A DNA stretch of 29,180 nucleotides from Alphaproteobacteria bacterium UBA6149 (GTDB taxonomy: Bacteria > Pseudomonadota > Alphaproteobacteria > Rickettsiales > UBA998), in NCBI GenBank assembly GCA_002423155.1, contig DIUV01000001.1:1-29180 (forward strand). The letters run 5' to 3'. Each line of letters opens with the position of its first letter. Within the stretch, counting starts at the first letter, position 1. The notes under the pieces were generated by a model, which searched no databases, was not told where the DNA came from, and worked only from the letters and a program-made list of their open reading frames with translations. This document shows, in pieces, positions 1-6,913 of this stretch. The position numbers and the translations under genes are program-made.

Positions 1-1
1 C

Positions 2-139
2 CCCCATGCAACTATTGATAACACTGGCGATACAATGATTAAAAATATGATTGAAGAAGCAGACAACACCACAAAAATTTTGCCCTTCGACAGAGAACAT
101 GAGGGTACATTAGCAAAATACAAGGGTCACAAACTGTAA
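2..139 (+). CDS. C-terminal end of a B-family cassette protein (cut by window start)
   Basis: The first 45 codons read open to a TAA stop. They match the last 45 residues of the B gene ending at 2386 with few differences, and share the tail pattern ILPFDREHEGTLAKYKGHKL. The start and the body of the protein lie outside the window. A terminator follows, then the upstream region of the next A gene, so this is the last gene of a preceding A-B cassette. Function is unknown. Confidence 0.75.
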   Translation, partial: PHATIDNTGDTMIKNMIEEADNTTKILPFDREHEGTLAKYKGHKL

Positions 140-153
140 CCCATACCTCCCCC

Positions 154-192
154 AAAAAAAGCAGCCCTCCCAAAAGGAAGGCTGCTTTTTTT
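154..192 (+). terminator. Rho-independent terminator after the partial B gene
   Basis: A stem of about 17 bp with one mismatch (AAAGCAGCC pairing with GGCTGCTTT, extended on both sides), a five-base loop and a T run. The same hairpin follows the other two B genes, so each cassette seems to be transcriptionally closed. The A-rich left side also makes it usable in the other direction. Confidence 0.85.
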
Positions 193-239
193 ATACCTGC
201 CTACCCACTGCCTCCCCATCCTCCATCCCCGTAATAAAT

Positions 240-266
240 ATCTGCTACCTTAGTAAGATGGCAGAT
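240..266. promoter_or_regulatory. 27-bp dyad upstream of A gene 1, operator candidate
   Basis: ATCTGC and GCAGAT form the outer arms and CTTA-G-TAAG the centre, with only the tac/atg triplets unpaired. It lies 45 bp before the TTG start of the A gene, inside a segment conserved exactly at 2487-2513. It could be an operator for a dimeric regulator or a leader hairpin. I could not place a convincing -35/-10 pair. Confidence 0.5.
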
Positions 267-311
267 TATTTTTTGCTTAATAAAAATTAACTAAAACAAG
301 GAGAAACAGGC

Positions 312-1724
312 TTGGAAGTTGGGATAGCAAATTCTAAGGACCCAGAAATAGCGGCAAATGCCGCGCCTGTTGCTGCGCCGTTTACTCTACTAACTCCCCC
401 TCCCGTCCCCTATTCCCTACAAGCCGCCCACGCCAAACATCTGGTGGGAATTGATAAGGCATTGGATAAAATGGGCGCACATTTCGACGTCTCTGCTGTA
501 GCAGCATTTTACCCCATGTTTCGTTTATCGGGGTATTTATTAGCGCATTTTAGTAAGGATATAAAAAACAAGACTCCGAAAAAATTTGAGGATTTTTATA
601 ATAAATTATTTCCAGAAAAAATAAAAACTATCGAAACTGTTGCTGATTCAAAGACTTCTGTTATAATTACAGAACCTATTACGGAAGAAAAATCTATTGA
701 TAATTCAATAGTAGAATCTTTAAAAGAGTCTGTGGATGAATCAGTAATAAAAGAGCCTGTTGCTGAATCAGTAATATATGCAAAAGAAGAAAAAGAGCTA
801 AAAGTTGAAAAAGCCAAGCCACATACGGAAGAATTTAACCCACAGCGTGCTGCTCCACAATTTCTCAGAGCCACCGAAACTCTTGCCTATGGTTTAGTAA
901 CTTATTGGGCATTCAGAAAAGAAAATAAGCAATTAGTTGATGATTGCGCTTTAGCCATATCCGCAGAAAATGGCACGGATGAAAAAGACATACATACAGG
1001 CATGATGGATTTATTAAGCGGTCCATTACGACAAAGCAAGAATCCCATAATTGTCAGTGCAGTAGATAGACAAATCTGGCAAAACGCCTTGCGTATTCCT
1101 GCAACTGCAGCCATGTTCTTTAGCATTGATATTGGTGTCGCATTAAATAGTTTGATTACCACCTTTGAACGCACAGCCTTTTCACGCCCAATTGCGATTG
1201 ATACTCTACGCAAAACTATAATCGATGTGCAATTAAACGGATTAGGTGAGGAAACCAAGCCAACTCTAGTAGATAACTTAATTAAAATATTACAACAAGT
1301 ACGAACCGATCATAAACAAGAACAAATCCCCAAAGAACAAATTGACGGGTTGCGCCCCGTATTAAATTTAGTTGCAGATGATGTAATTAATAAAAAATTT
1401 GGTTTTGAAGGAATGCTACATATAATGGGTGGTGGGGTTTTAATGCCCGAACACCCCGATATTTCTTTGCAAAATTATGAAAAAATGCGTAACCATGACA
1501 TTGCAGACATTGCCAAAAGCAAACATGAATTATTAAATTCTCTGCCACATGAGATACCAAATAGCAAAATACATGCTATAAGTTCATACGCAAAAATTAA
1601 ACCAAAAGCGCTAAATGATGCCGCACAAACCGAGAGTTTATTAAAACATCGGCAAATATTACATAACATTCCTGCGCATTATGGTGCGAACACCAGTATG
1701 TCTTATGACAATCTAGGAATTTAA
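312..1724 (+). CDS. A-family cassette protein, copy 1 (470 aa, unknown function)
   Basis: I do not recognise this protein. The TTG start follows an AAGGAG site by about 8 bases, in a context identical to the second copy. Residues 1-75 are Ala/Pro-rich at first and almost identical to copy 2. Residues about 103-180 are a charged Glu/Lys/Ser-rich linker that differs strongly between copies. Residues 181-470 form a conserved, mainly helical core, with a hydrophobic stretch at about 263-284 and a shared ending (SYDNLGI here, SYDSFGI in copy 2). There is no signal peptide. A B-family gene follows about 100 bp downstream. Ordered ends around a variable middle would fit an adaptor, structural or secreted protein, but that is inference. 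Confidence 0.85.
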   Translation: MEVGIANSKDPEIAANAAPVAAPFTLLTPPPVPYSLQAAHAKHLVGIDKALDKMGAHFDVSAVAAFYPMFRLSGYLLAHFSKDIKNKTPKKFEDFYNKLFPEKIKTIETVADSKTSVIITEPITEEKSIDNSIVESLKESVDESVIKEPVAESVIYAKEEKELKVEKAKPHTEEFNPQRAAPQFLRATETLAYGLVTYWAFRKENKQLVDDCALAISAENGTDEKDIHTGMMDLLSGPLRQSKNPIIVSAVDRQIWQNALRIPATAAMFFSIDIGVALNSLITTFERTAFSRPIAIDTLRKTIIDVQLNGLGEETKPTLVDNLIKILQQVRTDHKQEQIPKEQIDGLRPVLNLVADDVINKKFGFEGMLHIMGGGVLMPEHPDISLQNYEKMRNHDIADIAKSKHELLNSLPHEIPNSKIHAISSYAKIKPKALNDAAQTESLLKHRQILHNIPAHYGANTSMSYDNLGI

Positions 1725-1740
1725 TTTTAATTAAAAAAAA

Positions 1741-1794
1741 TTATTTATTGTAATTAAATTGTCATATATGTTATGTATATAGCTCAACCTTATT
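1741..1794 (+). promoter_or_regulatory. Conserved A-to-B intergenic box, copy 1
   Basis: The gap between the A and B genes holds a box that recurs at 3961-4014 with few changes (TTATTTATTGTAAT, then AAATTGTCA, then TGTTATGTATAT). Its conservation between genes whose downstream products differ suggests a B-gene promoter or an RNA processing site. I cannot assign -35 and -10 elements with confidence. Confidence 0.4.
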
Positions 1795-1825
1795 AATTAA
1801 AAATAAAATTGGTGGACTTAGAATA

Positions 1826-2386
1826 ATGACTATTAAATATCAAGTGAAACTACACGATAGATATATAGAAGAATATTGGGCAGACAAATTGGTATACAAA
1901 ATTTTACCTGCAGTTGGTGAAAGTCCCGAAGCTTTTTTTGGTACAATCCAAGATGGTGATGATATTCTGACGTACAAAAGAAGAGACGCAATTCCTGGCT
2001 CTGTAAAAAAAATAATTGAGTGGAGCCACATGGATAAAAAGGGTAATTTATTTCCGATGAAATTCCCAGTTAAAGAATATAATTCTGCTGGTGAAGCGGA
2101 AACCTTATACGTTGCAGGTAGGGCTTGGTATTTTACAAAAGAAAAAGAAAAAAAAGAAGCGGCACAAAAAGAAAAGGACGCACTACGCGAACTAGCACAA
2201 GCAGCTCGCGCCAAAAATTCTTTGGACAGTGTAAATGGTGTTAGTAGTAACCATGCTACAATTGAAAACACCTGTGAAACAACGATTAAAGATATGATTG
2301 AAGAAGCAGGCAACACCACAAAAATTTTGCCCTTCGACAGAGAACATGAAGGTACATTAGCAAAATACAAAGGTCACAAACTGTAA
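1826..2386 (+). CDS. B-family cassette protein 1 (186 aa, unknown body with conserved tail)
   Basis: I do not recognise the body. Residues 1-100 look like a small mixed alpha/beta globular domain. Residues about 105-130 are a highly charged helix rich in Lys, Glu and Ala, probably coiled coil. The last 30 residues match the tails of the B genes ending at 139 and 4660 (EGTLxKYxGHKL at the very end). It starts 100 bp after an A gene and is followed by the common hairpin terminator. The body has no visible similarity to that of the next B protein, so the tail is the constant module. It might be a sorting, secretion or partner-binding signal; no function is shown. Confidence 0.8.
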   Translation: MTIKYQVKLHDRYIEEYWADKLVYKILPAVGESPEAFFGTIQDGDDILTYKRRDAIPGSVKKIIEWSHMDKKGNLFPMKFPVKEYNSAGEAETLYVAGRAWYFTKEKEKKEAAQKEKDALRELAQAARAKNSLDSVNGVSSNHATIENTCETTIKDMIEEAGNTTKILPFDREHEGTLAKYKGHKL

Positions 2387-2404
2387 CCCATACCTCCTCC
2401 CCCC

Positions 2405-2443
2405 AAAAAAGCAGCCCTCCCAAAAAGGAAGGCTGCTTTTTTT
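2405..2443 (+). terminator. Rho-independent terminator after B gene 1
   Basis: Same hairpin as at 154-192, with AAAGCAGCC pairing with GGCTGCTTT around a short A-rich loop and ending in seven T. It separates the B gene from the next A gene. Confidence 0.85.
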
Positions 2444-2486
2444 ATGCCCACCACCTGACTCCCCCTCCTCCATCCCCGTAATAAAT

Positions 2487-2513
2487 ATCTGCTACCTTAG
2501 TAAGATGGCAGAT
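2487..2513. promoter_or_regulatory. 27-bp dyad upstream of A gene 2, operator candidate
   Basis: Exact copy of the dyad at 240-266, at the same distance from the TTG start of the next A gene. Its preservation together with the start region makes shared control of all A genes likely. Confidence 0.5.
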
Positions 2514-2558
2514 TATTTTTTGCTTAATAAAAATTAACTAAAACAAGGAGAAACAGGC

Positions 2559-3944
2559 TTGGAAGTTGGGATAGCAAATTCTAAGGACCCAGAAATAGCG
2601 GCAAATGCCGCGCCTGTTGCTGCGCCGTTTACTCTACTAACTCCCCCTCCCGTCCCCTATTCCCTACAAGCCGCCCATGCTAAACATCTGGTGGGAATTG
2701 ATAAAGCTTTGGATAAAATGGGAGTGCATTTTGATGTTTCAGCTGTAGCAGCATTTTACCCCATGTTTCGTTTATCGGGCTATGTGCTTGCGCATTTAAG
2801 TAAAGACGTAAAAGAAAATACTCCCGACACTTTCATTAAATTTTATGATTATTTGTTTCCTGACAAAAAGAAACCAAAAACAGAAAATGCCGTATCAACT
2901 TCCGCACCAATTCCAGTTGTTGAAGAAAAACCAATTATTGATGAAGATGCAGCTATTATAGCCAGAGCCAAAGAAGGAACCTCTGAAAATTTTCAGCGCA
3001 AAGGATCAAATCTATTTCCTGATAATTCTACTAAAGAACCAGAATCACCAAAAACAAACATAGAAAAGAAACATACTCGCGCTTTTTTAAGAGCCATCGA
3101 GTTCCCAGCCTATGCCGCAGTTACTTACCTTTCTTTTAGAAAAGAAAACCAACAATTAGTAAAAGATTGCGCCTTAGCTGTCTCCGCAGAAAATGGCATT
3201 AGTGAAAACGACGTACAAACAGGGATGCTCAGTTTAACCAGCGGTCCTTTACGTCAAAGTAAAAATCCTATCATTGTTAGTGCGGTGGATCGCCAGATTT
3301 GGCAAAATGCTTTACGTATTCCTGCCACTTTAGCAATGGGCATCAATATAACCGCAGGGGTATTGTTTAATTCTATAGTTACCACCTTCGAGCGTAGTGT
3401 CTTTTCTCGCCAAATTGCCATTGATTTATTACGCAAAACCATAACAGATGTGCAATTAAATGGTTTAGGGCAAGAAACCAAACCCATTTTAGTAGATAAT
3501 TTAATAAAAATTTTACAACAAGTACGAGTAGATCACCGCGAAGACCCCATACCAAAAGAGCAAATTGATGGCTTGCGCCCCGTGCTAAATTTATTGGCGG
3601 ATGATGTAATAAATCGTAAGTATGGCTTTGAAGGCATGTTATATGTTATGGGCTGTGGAGTTATTTCTCCTGAACATCCCGATGTTTCATTAACTAACTA
3701 CGAAAAAATGCGCACCCAAGAAATTGCGGATATTGCCTTAAGCAAACATGAATTATTGAATTCTACTCCCAGCAACAAAGTACAATCCATTAGTTCTTAT
3801 GCCAAAATAAAAGCAAAAACCATGGCGGATAAAAGCCATACTGAAAATTTAATCAATCACCGACAAATACTAAACAGCATCCCTGCTCATTACGGAACCA
3901 CCAACCGAATGGATAGCACATCTTACGATAGTTTTGGAATTTAA
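2559..3944 (+). CDS. A-family cassette protein, copy 2 (461 aa, unknown function)
   Basis: Paralogue of the protein at 312-1724, with the same TTG start and AAGGAG site. Residues 1-75 differ at only one position or so, the linker at about 103-173 is largely unrelated and contains indels, and the C-terminal core is clearly homologous and collinear. Conserved patches include SGPLRQSKNPIIVSAVDRQ, IDGLRPVLNL and FGFEGML/YGFEGML. The core shows many synonymous differences although its protein sequence is kept, so it is under purifying selection and is not a fresh duplicate. The N-terminal DNA looks recently homogenised. It is followed by a B gene with a different body. Confidence 0.85.
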   Translation: MEVGIANSKDPEIAANAAPVAAPFTLLTPPPVPYSLQAAHAKHLVGIDKALDKMGVHFDVSAVAAFYPMFRLSGYVLAHLSKDVKENTPDTFIKFYDYLFPDKKKPKTENAVSTSAPIPVVEEKPIIDEDAAIIARAKEGTSENFQRKGSNLFPDNSTKEPESPKTNIEKKHTRAFLRAIEFPAYAAVTYLSFRKENQQLVKDCALAVSAENGISENDVQTGMLSLTSGPLRQSKNPIIVSAVDRQIWQNALRIPATLAMGINITAGVLFNSIVTTFERSVFSRQIAIDLLRKTITDVQLNGLGQETKPILVDNLIKILQQVRVDHREDPIPKEQIDGLRPVLNLLADDVINRKYGFEGMLYVMGCGVISPEHPDVSLTNYEKMRTQEIADIALSKHELLNSTPSNKVQSISSYAKIKAKTMADKSHTENLINHRQILNSIPAHYGTTNRMDSTSYDSFGI

Positions 3945-3960
3945 TTAAAATTAATTAAAA

Positions 3961-4014
3961 TTATTTATTGTAATAAAATTGTCACATGTGTTATGTATAT
4001 GGCTACACCTTATA
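3961..4014 (+). promoter_or_regulatory. Conserved A-to-B intergenic box, copy 2
   Basis: Counterpart of 1741-1794, with the same TTATTTATTGTAAT and TGTTATGTATAT blocks. It precedes a B gene whose body is unrelated to the first, so the box belongs to the cassette frame and not to the payload. Confidence 0.4.
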
Positions 4015-4045
4015 AAAAATATAACTTAAAGATATGGACTAAAAA

Positions 4046-4660
4046 ATGGGATTTCTTATTACCCTAGATGAAATAAATGGCCCACTGGCAAGAGAGTTTT
4101 GTGAACCTAGACAGACAAGAAAAGGTCCAGTAAATGCGTGGGCAGTTGTGTTTATTGATGAATTTTGCCCTCTAATTGGTAAAGATGCTTCTGAATGGTT
4201 GGGAGATGTGCCAAAAAATACACCAATCGCATCTGGAAGAAATGGATATATGCTTGGAACGCAATTTCCAGATGGTCTTGTGGACACTCTTAGAAATTAT
4301 CATGGAAAGAGCGAATACAGATCATTTTTTCCAGATATACAAGATTCCAATGAATTTAGAGTAATGACACGACTAACCACCAGAACACTTCTGATGTCAG
4401 TCAGAGCTATACTGTGGGATAGATACGTTGAACGTACTGAAGAAGAATACGCTATTAGAGCAGCAGAAGACCGAAAAAGAATTTTGCAGAAACACGGTAT
4501 CGGTGGCGCAGGTGGCAATTCAGGCATAGCAGGCAGCCCATCTATTGAAGGAGCGGACGGCTACTTAGAAAGCACCATTGAGGAAGCTAATACTAAAGTT
4601 CTACCATTTGGTGGCAAACATGAAGGTACTTTAGAAAAATACCAAGGTCACAAACTGTAA
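4046..4660 (+). CDS. B-family cassette protein 2 (204 aa, different body, same tail)
   Basis: I do not recognise the body, and it shows no similarity to the body of the 186-aa B protein. Residues 1-140 appear globular, with a basic/aromatic stretch at about 85-95 and an Arg/Thr-rich segment near 107-122. Residues about 127-145 form a charged helix, followed by a Gly/Ser-rich flexible linker at about 150-168. The last 25 residues return to the shared tail (TKVLPFGGKHEGTL, then GHKL). The common terminator follows. The plan is payload, flexible linker and constant C-terminal tag, which resembles effectors with C-terminal translocation signals or tagged cargo. Function is unknown. Confidence 0.8.
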   Translation: MGFLITLDEINGPLAREFCEPRQTRKGPVNAWAVVFIDEFCPLIGKDASEWLGDVPKNTPIASGRNGYMLGTQFPDGLVDTLRNYHGKSEYRSFFPDIQDSNEFRVMTRLTTRTLLMSVRAILWDRYVERTEEEYAIRAAEDRKRILQKHGIGGAGGNSGIAGSPSIEGADGYLESTIEEANTKVLPFGGKHEGTLEKYQGHKL

Positions 4661-4677
4661 CCAACAACTCCCCCAAC

Positions 4678-4715
4678 AAAAAGCAGCCCTTTCCAAAAGG
4701 AAGGCTGCTTTTTTT
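4678..4715 (+). terminator. Rho-independent terminator after B gene 2
   Basis: Third copy of the cassette hairpin (AAAGCAGCC with GGCTGCTTT, T run). No dyad or A-gene start follows, so the array ends here. Confidence 0.85.
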
Positions 4716-4872
4716 ATACCTACCACTATTCCCCCCAAGAATCCCACCACCAACCAGCTGCCGAAAATTAAACCGCATCAGACCATTTCCACATCTGCTC
4801 CGCGCCTATTTCTACCCTACAACTTGTAGTGCTGTGAATCATCCGCAGCGGCTATTTTTAAAAAGCACCCAT

Positions 4873-4925
4873 CAAACTGACAATGGCAGAATTGCTACGA
4901 AATAAAAACGAGGGGATATTTAAAG
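4873..4925. repeat. 53-bp direct repeat, left copy
   Basis: Begins CAAACTGACAATGGCAG and ends GGGGATATTTAAAG. The same 53 bases recur without a change at 6914-6966 in the same orientation. The sequences outside the two copies are unrelated. The copies bracket a 2-kb segment. Confidence 0.9.
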
Positions 4926-4942
4926 AAGCATTGAGAACATAA

Positions 4943-5164
4943 TCAACGTGCGGCAACTTTGCCATCCACGGGCAAACCTTTATCTGCTTGCAATTTTTTA
5001 TAAATAAAATACCCAACCGTCCCCAAAAAAGCAACGCTTCCCCCAATAATAGCAAGCTTTGTTCCCGATAAATCTTTAAAAAAGCCTTCAGCTTTCTTGA
5101 TATTCTCGGCTTCCCCTGGCTTTTCTATTATGGGTGCTGTTTGTTCTGGCTTTGTTGGATTTAA
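4943..5164 (-). pseudogene. 5'-truncated remnant of a small membrane protein gene
   Basis: On the minus strand an open frame of about 73 codons ends at TGA (4943-4945) and is closed upstream by TAA at 5165-5167. No ATG, GTG or TTG with a ribosome site begins it. The translation has a Glu/Lys/Pro-rich part, then one membrane helix (KLAIIGGSVAFLGTVGYFIY) and a short basic end. The style resembles the membrane proteins encoded at 5841-6909. Its upstream side stops next to unrelated AT-rich DNA, so I read it as the 3' end of a broken gene. Confidence 0.5.
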
Positions 5165-5291
5165 TTAGAAATAAAAAATGTCACAGAATCTTCATACAGA
5201 AATTAAATTAAATATGCGGGGCAGTGTCAAAAGTGAGGGCTAACTCAAATTTAAAACGCAAAAATATTTACCTATTTATTAATTTTTTCTA

Positions 5292-5323
5292 TTGACACCC
5301 CCCCCCCTATCTCATGCTAATAA
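5292..5323 (+). promoter_or_regulatory. Promoter-like sequence with a ten-C tract in the spacer
   Basis: A perfect TTGACA box at 5292-5297 is followed directly by ten C (5298-5307). A TG-C-TAATAA extended -10-like sequence lies at 5315-5323 (spacer 20 for TAATAA, 18 for the alternative GCTAAT). Loss or gain of a C would change the spacer length. It points at the zinc-ribbon gene. Confidence 0.4.
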
Positions 5324-5333
5324 ATTGATGTTA

Positions 5334-5377
5334 CTTACATTTCATGGAAGATGTCTGTTTTTAAAAGACATTGTAAG
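5334..5377 (+). promoter_or_regulatory. Nested hairpin in the leader of the zinc-ribbon gene
   Basis: ATGTCT (5351-5356) pairs with AGACAT (5366-5371), and CTTACA (5334-5339) pairs with TGTAAG (5372-5377), with an 11-base bulge on the left. Just downstream GGCATGTTAA occurs twice (5379-5388, 5392-5401). The leader could fold as RNA or hold a protein site. No known riboswitch is recognised. Confidence 0.35.
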
Positions 5378-5502
5378 TGGCATGTTAAAAAGGCATGTTA
5401 AATTCGCAGGATTGTTGGTTTAGTGCTTGTTTTTAAATCATATATCTATCTGGAGATAGGTTTTTATTTACTATGGATGAAGTTTTCCTTTTGGAGAGTG
5501 TC

Positions 5503-5715
5503 ATGACAAAAAGATGTATCAAAGATGGCTGTAATGGTGAAATGCTTTTACAAAGCGAAACAGCAACTAGTCAGTATTGGGTTTGCTCTAAGCCAGAGTG
5601 CAGAAATCGTGTCACCATGCCAAATGAGGAATGGGATACAATGAAAGTAGTTGGCAGTGTGGTGATGGTTGGTGTCGCCATCATTGGTTTGTTTTTTGGT
5701 ATTAGCACCAAATAG
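5503..5715 (+). CDS. Small zinc-ribbon protein with a C-terminal membrane helix (70 aa)
   Basis: Residues 5-31 hold two cysteine pairs (CIKDGC and CSKPEC) that should bind one zinc ion. Residues about 49-67 are a single membrane helix (VVGSVVMVGVAIIGLFFG). I chose the ATG at 5503 because GGAGAG lies 4-9 bases upstream; an ATG at 5473 would add ten residues and has a more distant site. The protein resembles small zinc-ribbon membrane anchors of unknown role. It is a single gene behind an unusual poly-C promoter-like region and a folded leader. Confidence 0.65.
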   Translation: MTKRCIKDGCNGEMLLQSETATSQYWVCSKPECRNRVTMPNEEWDTMKVVGSVVMVGVAIIGLFFGISTK

Positions 5716-5840
5716 TGAGCGGCTGCGTAAGTTCAAATATTTTGGATTTACGCAGTTTTTATTTTATATACTTTCTGTAATAAAATCGTCATCATAAACC
5801 AGCATAATAGCCAAATACAAAAATCATCTTGGTATATTTT

Positions 5841-6434
5841 ATGGAAAAATCTGAAAATAACAAAATTTCCGTGAAGGAAAAACATGAAGATGAATTGAGC
5901 GCAGGTAGCTACGCCAAAAAGAAATTATATGAACTTGCGGTTACTGGTACAGGCTTTGCTATCGGTGGCGGCACTGCTTACAAATTAACCGAACATAAGC
6001 CTAGCCTTGTATTTAAAGCATTTTCTTGGTTGCCACTTCCTGAGTCTTTCAGAAATGAATTTAAAGCAGCGTCAACTAGTCCTGAGAAGTTGACAGCTCT
6101 ATCTACAGAATTAAAAAAACCAATAGCTTTTTTAGGTGGCGCTGTCGGCATGATTTTAAGTGGATTAGTTCTCGGATACGAACATTGGCGTAAGGTTGAG
6201 TCAGAAAAAATCGCTGTTGATGAAATTAATCGTGATATTTCAAATATAAAAATTATTCCCCACAGCAATCCAGAACTAGAACGTGAAAATATACGCTTAC
6301 GAGAGATGTTAGAAAAAGAGGAGAAAAAAACTGCACAATTCGAGCAGCAACAACCTTCAAGTATAATAAATAGCAAAACCATTATTGCAGATAATTTACA
6401 AAACAAATTTGAACATGTGGTAGCTCATGGTTGA
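5841..6434 (+). CDS. Predicted two-helix membrane protein with a coiled-coil tail (197 aa)
   Basis: Not a family I recognise. After a charged N-terminus there is a Gly-rich hydrophobic stretch (ELAVTGTGFAIGGGTAY, about residues 32-48) and a second at about 93-112 (FLGGAVGMILSGLVLGYEH). Residues about 135-170 are a charged helix likely to form a coiled coil. I chose ATG 5841 over an upstream TTG at 5829, though neither has a strong ribosome site. Its last 8 bases overlap the next gene's start, so the two are translationally coupled and their products probably work together in the membrane. Confidence 0.7.
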   Translation: MEKSENNKISVKEKHEDELSAGSYAKKKLYELAVTGTGFAIGGGTAYKLTEHKPSLVFKAFSWLPLPESFRNEFKAASTSPEKLTALSTELKKPIAFLGGAVGMILSGLVLGYEHWRKVESEKIAVDEINRDISNIKIIPHSNPELERENIRLREMLEKEEKKTAQFEQQQPSSIINSKTIIADNLQNKFEHVVAHG

Positions 6435-6909
6435 AAAATACACTCCGATTCCTTACGAAGAGCGTAAGAGCCAACATGTTGGTTTGCGTGATGCTGCGTC
6501 TTGGTTTGGGATGATTGGAGGTATATTTTTAGCATCAGTTGGTGCTGATTTTGCTGCACGGAAAATTGCGCTTCGCCAAGGACTTGATACTGGTATGGCA
6601 AAAAAAATTGGATATTGTTTTTTTGCTGTTACTCATGCCGTCGGACTTTTTATGGTTTGGAAAAAAAACGAAACCGCTCATCTTGGGGTTAGTGATATTT
6701 ATGAAAACTACAAGGACGTAACAAAACTGCATGTTACTGATGAAGCTTTAGAGCAATACAATCAATTGCTTAAAAAAGAAATTGCCTTTGAGCAAGCAAA
6801 ACAACGAGAATTGCAAGAAACACAACCATTATCCAGAATAATTGGTGAAAAACAACATATTGCCCCCATTTTTGATTTTCCTGCTCAAACAAAAATCACA
6901 CATAATTAA
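6427..6909 (+). CDS. Predicted two-helix membrane protein, partner of the preceding gene (160 aa)
   Basis: Not a recognised family. The ATG overlaps the end of the upstream gene (ATGGTTGA). Two membrane segments are visible, at about 24-42 (ASWFGMIGGIFLASVGADF) and 62-78 (GYCFFAVTHAVGLFMVW). The C-terminal half is soluble and helical (about 95-140). It matches its neighbour in layout: short N-terminus, two membrane helices, helical tail. It ends just before the second 53-bp repeat. Confidence 0.7.
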   Translation: MVEKYTPIPYEERKSQHVGLRDAASWFGMIGGIFLASVGADFAARKIALRQGLDTGMAKKIGYCFFAVTHAVGLFMVWKKNETAHLGVSDIYENYKDVTKLHVTDEALEQYNQLLKKEIAFEQAKQRELQETQPLSRIIGEKQHIAPIFDFPAQTKITHN

Positions 6910-6913
6910 CCTC

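Larger units (their letters stand above)
30..538 (+). repeat. Junction block of the A-B cassette array, copy 1
   Basis: This stretch runs from the 3' end of one B gene through the terminator and upstream dyad into the first 75 codons of the next A gene. It matches 2277-2785 at a constant offset of 2247 bp. From about 227 to 430 the two copies are essentially identical, including third codon positions, whereas the rest of the A genes carries many synonymous changes. Small indels near the terminators cancel each other. Boundaries are approximate. Confidence 0.85.
2277..2785 (+). repeat. Junction block of the A-B cassette array, copy 2
   Basis: Second copy of the block at 30-538, offset by 2247 bp. 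It again spans the B-gene tail, terminator, dyad, ribosome binding site and A-gene 5' end. Identity falls sharply after about position 2677, apart from a 35-bp identical patch ending near 2779. The pattern suggests gene conversion or unequal crossing-over within the block. Confidence 0.85.
4716..5502. other. Gene-poor stretch with a repeat, a decayed gene and a regulatory leader
   Basis: About 790 bases without an intact gene. From 4716 to 4872 I see nothing recognisable. After that come the first 53-bp repeat, a minus-strand gene remnant, a promoter-like sequence with a ten-C tract and a structured leader before the zinc-ribbon gene. These are listed separately. Confidence 0.7.

Noticed and set aside
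4716..4872. Further A-B cassette after the third terminator
   Set aside because: No dyad, ribosome site or A-gene N-terminus follows; the sequence is unrelated.
5382..5423. 13-codon ORF (MLKRHVKFAGLLV) in the leader of the zinc-ribbon gene
   Set aside because: No ribosome site and no sign of conservation; it is kept only as part of the leader description.
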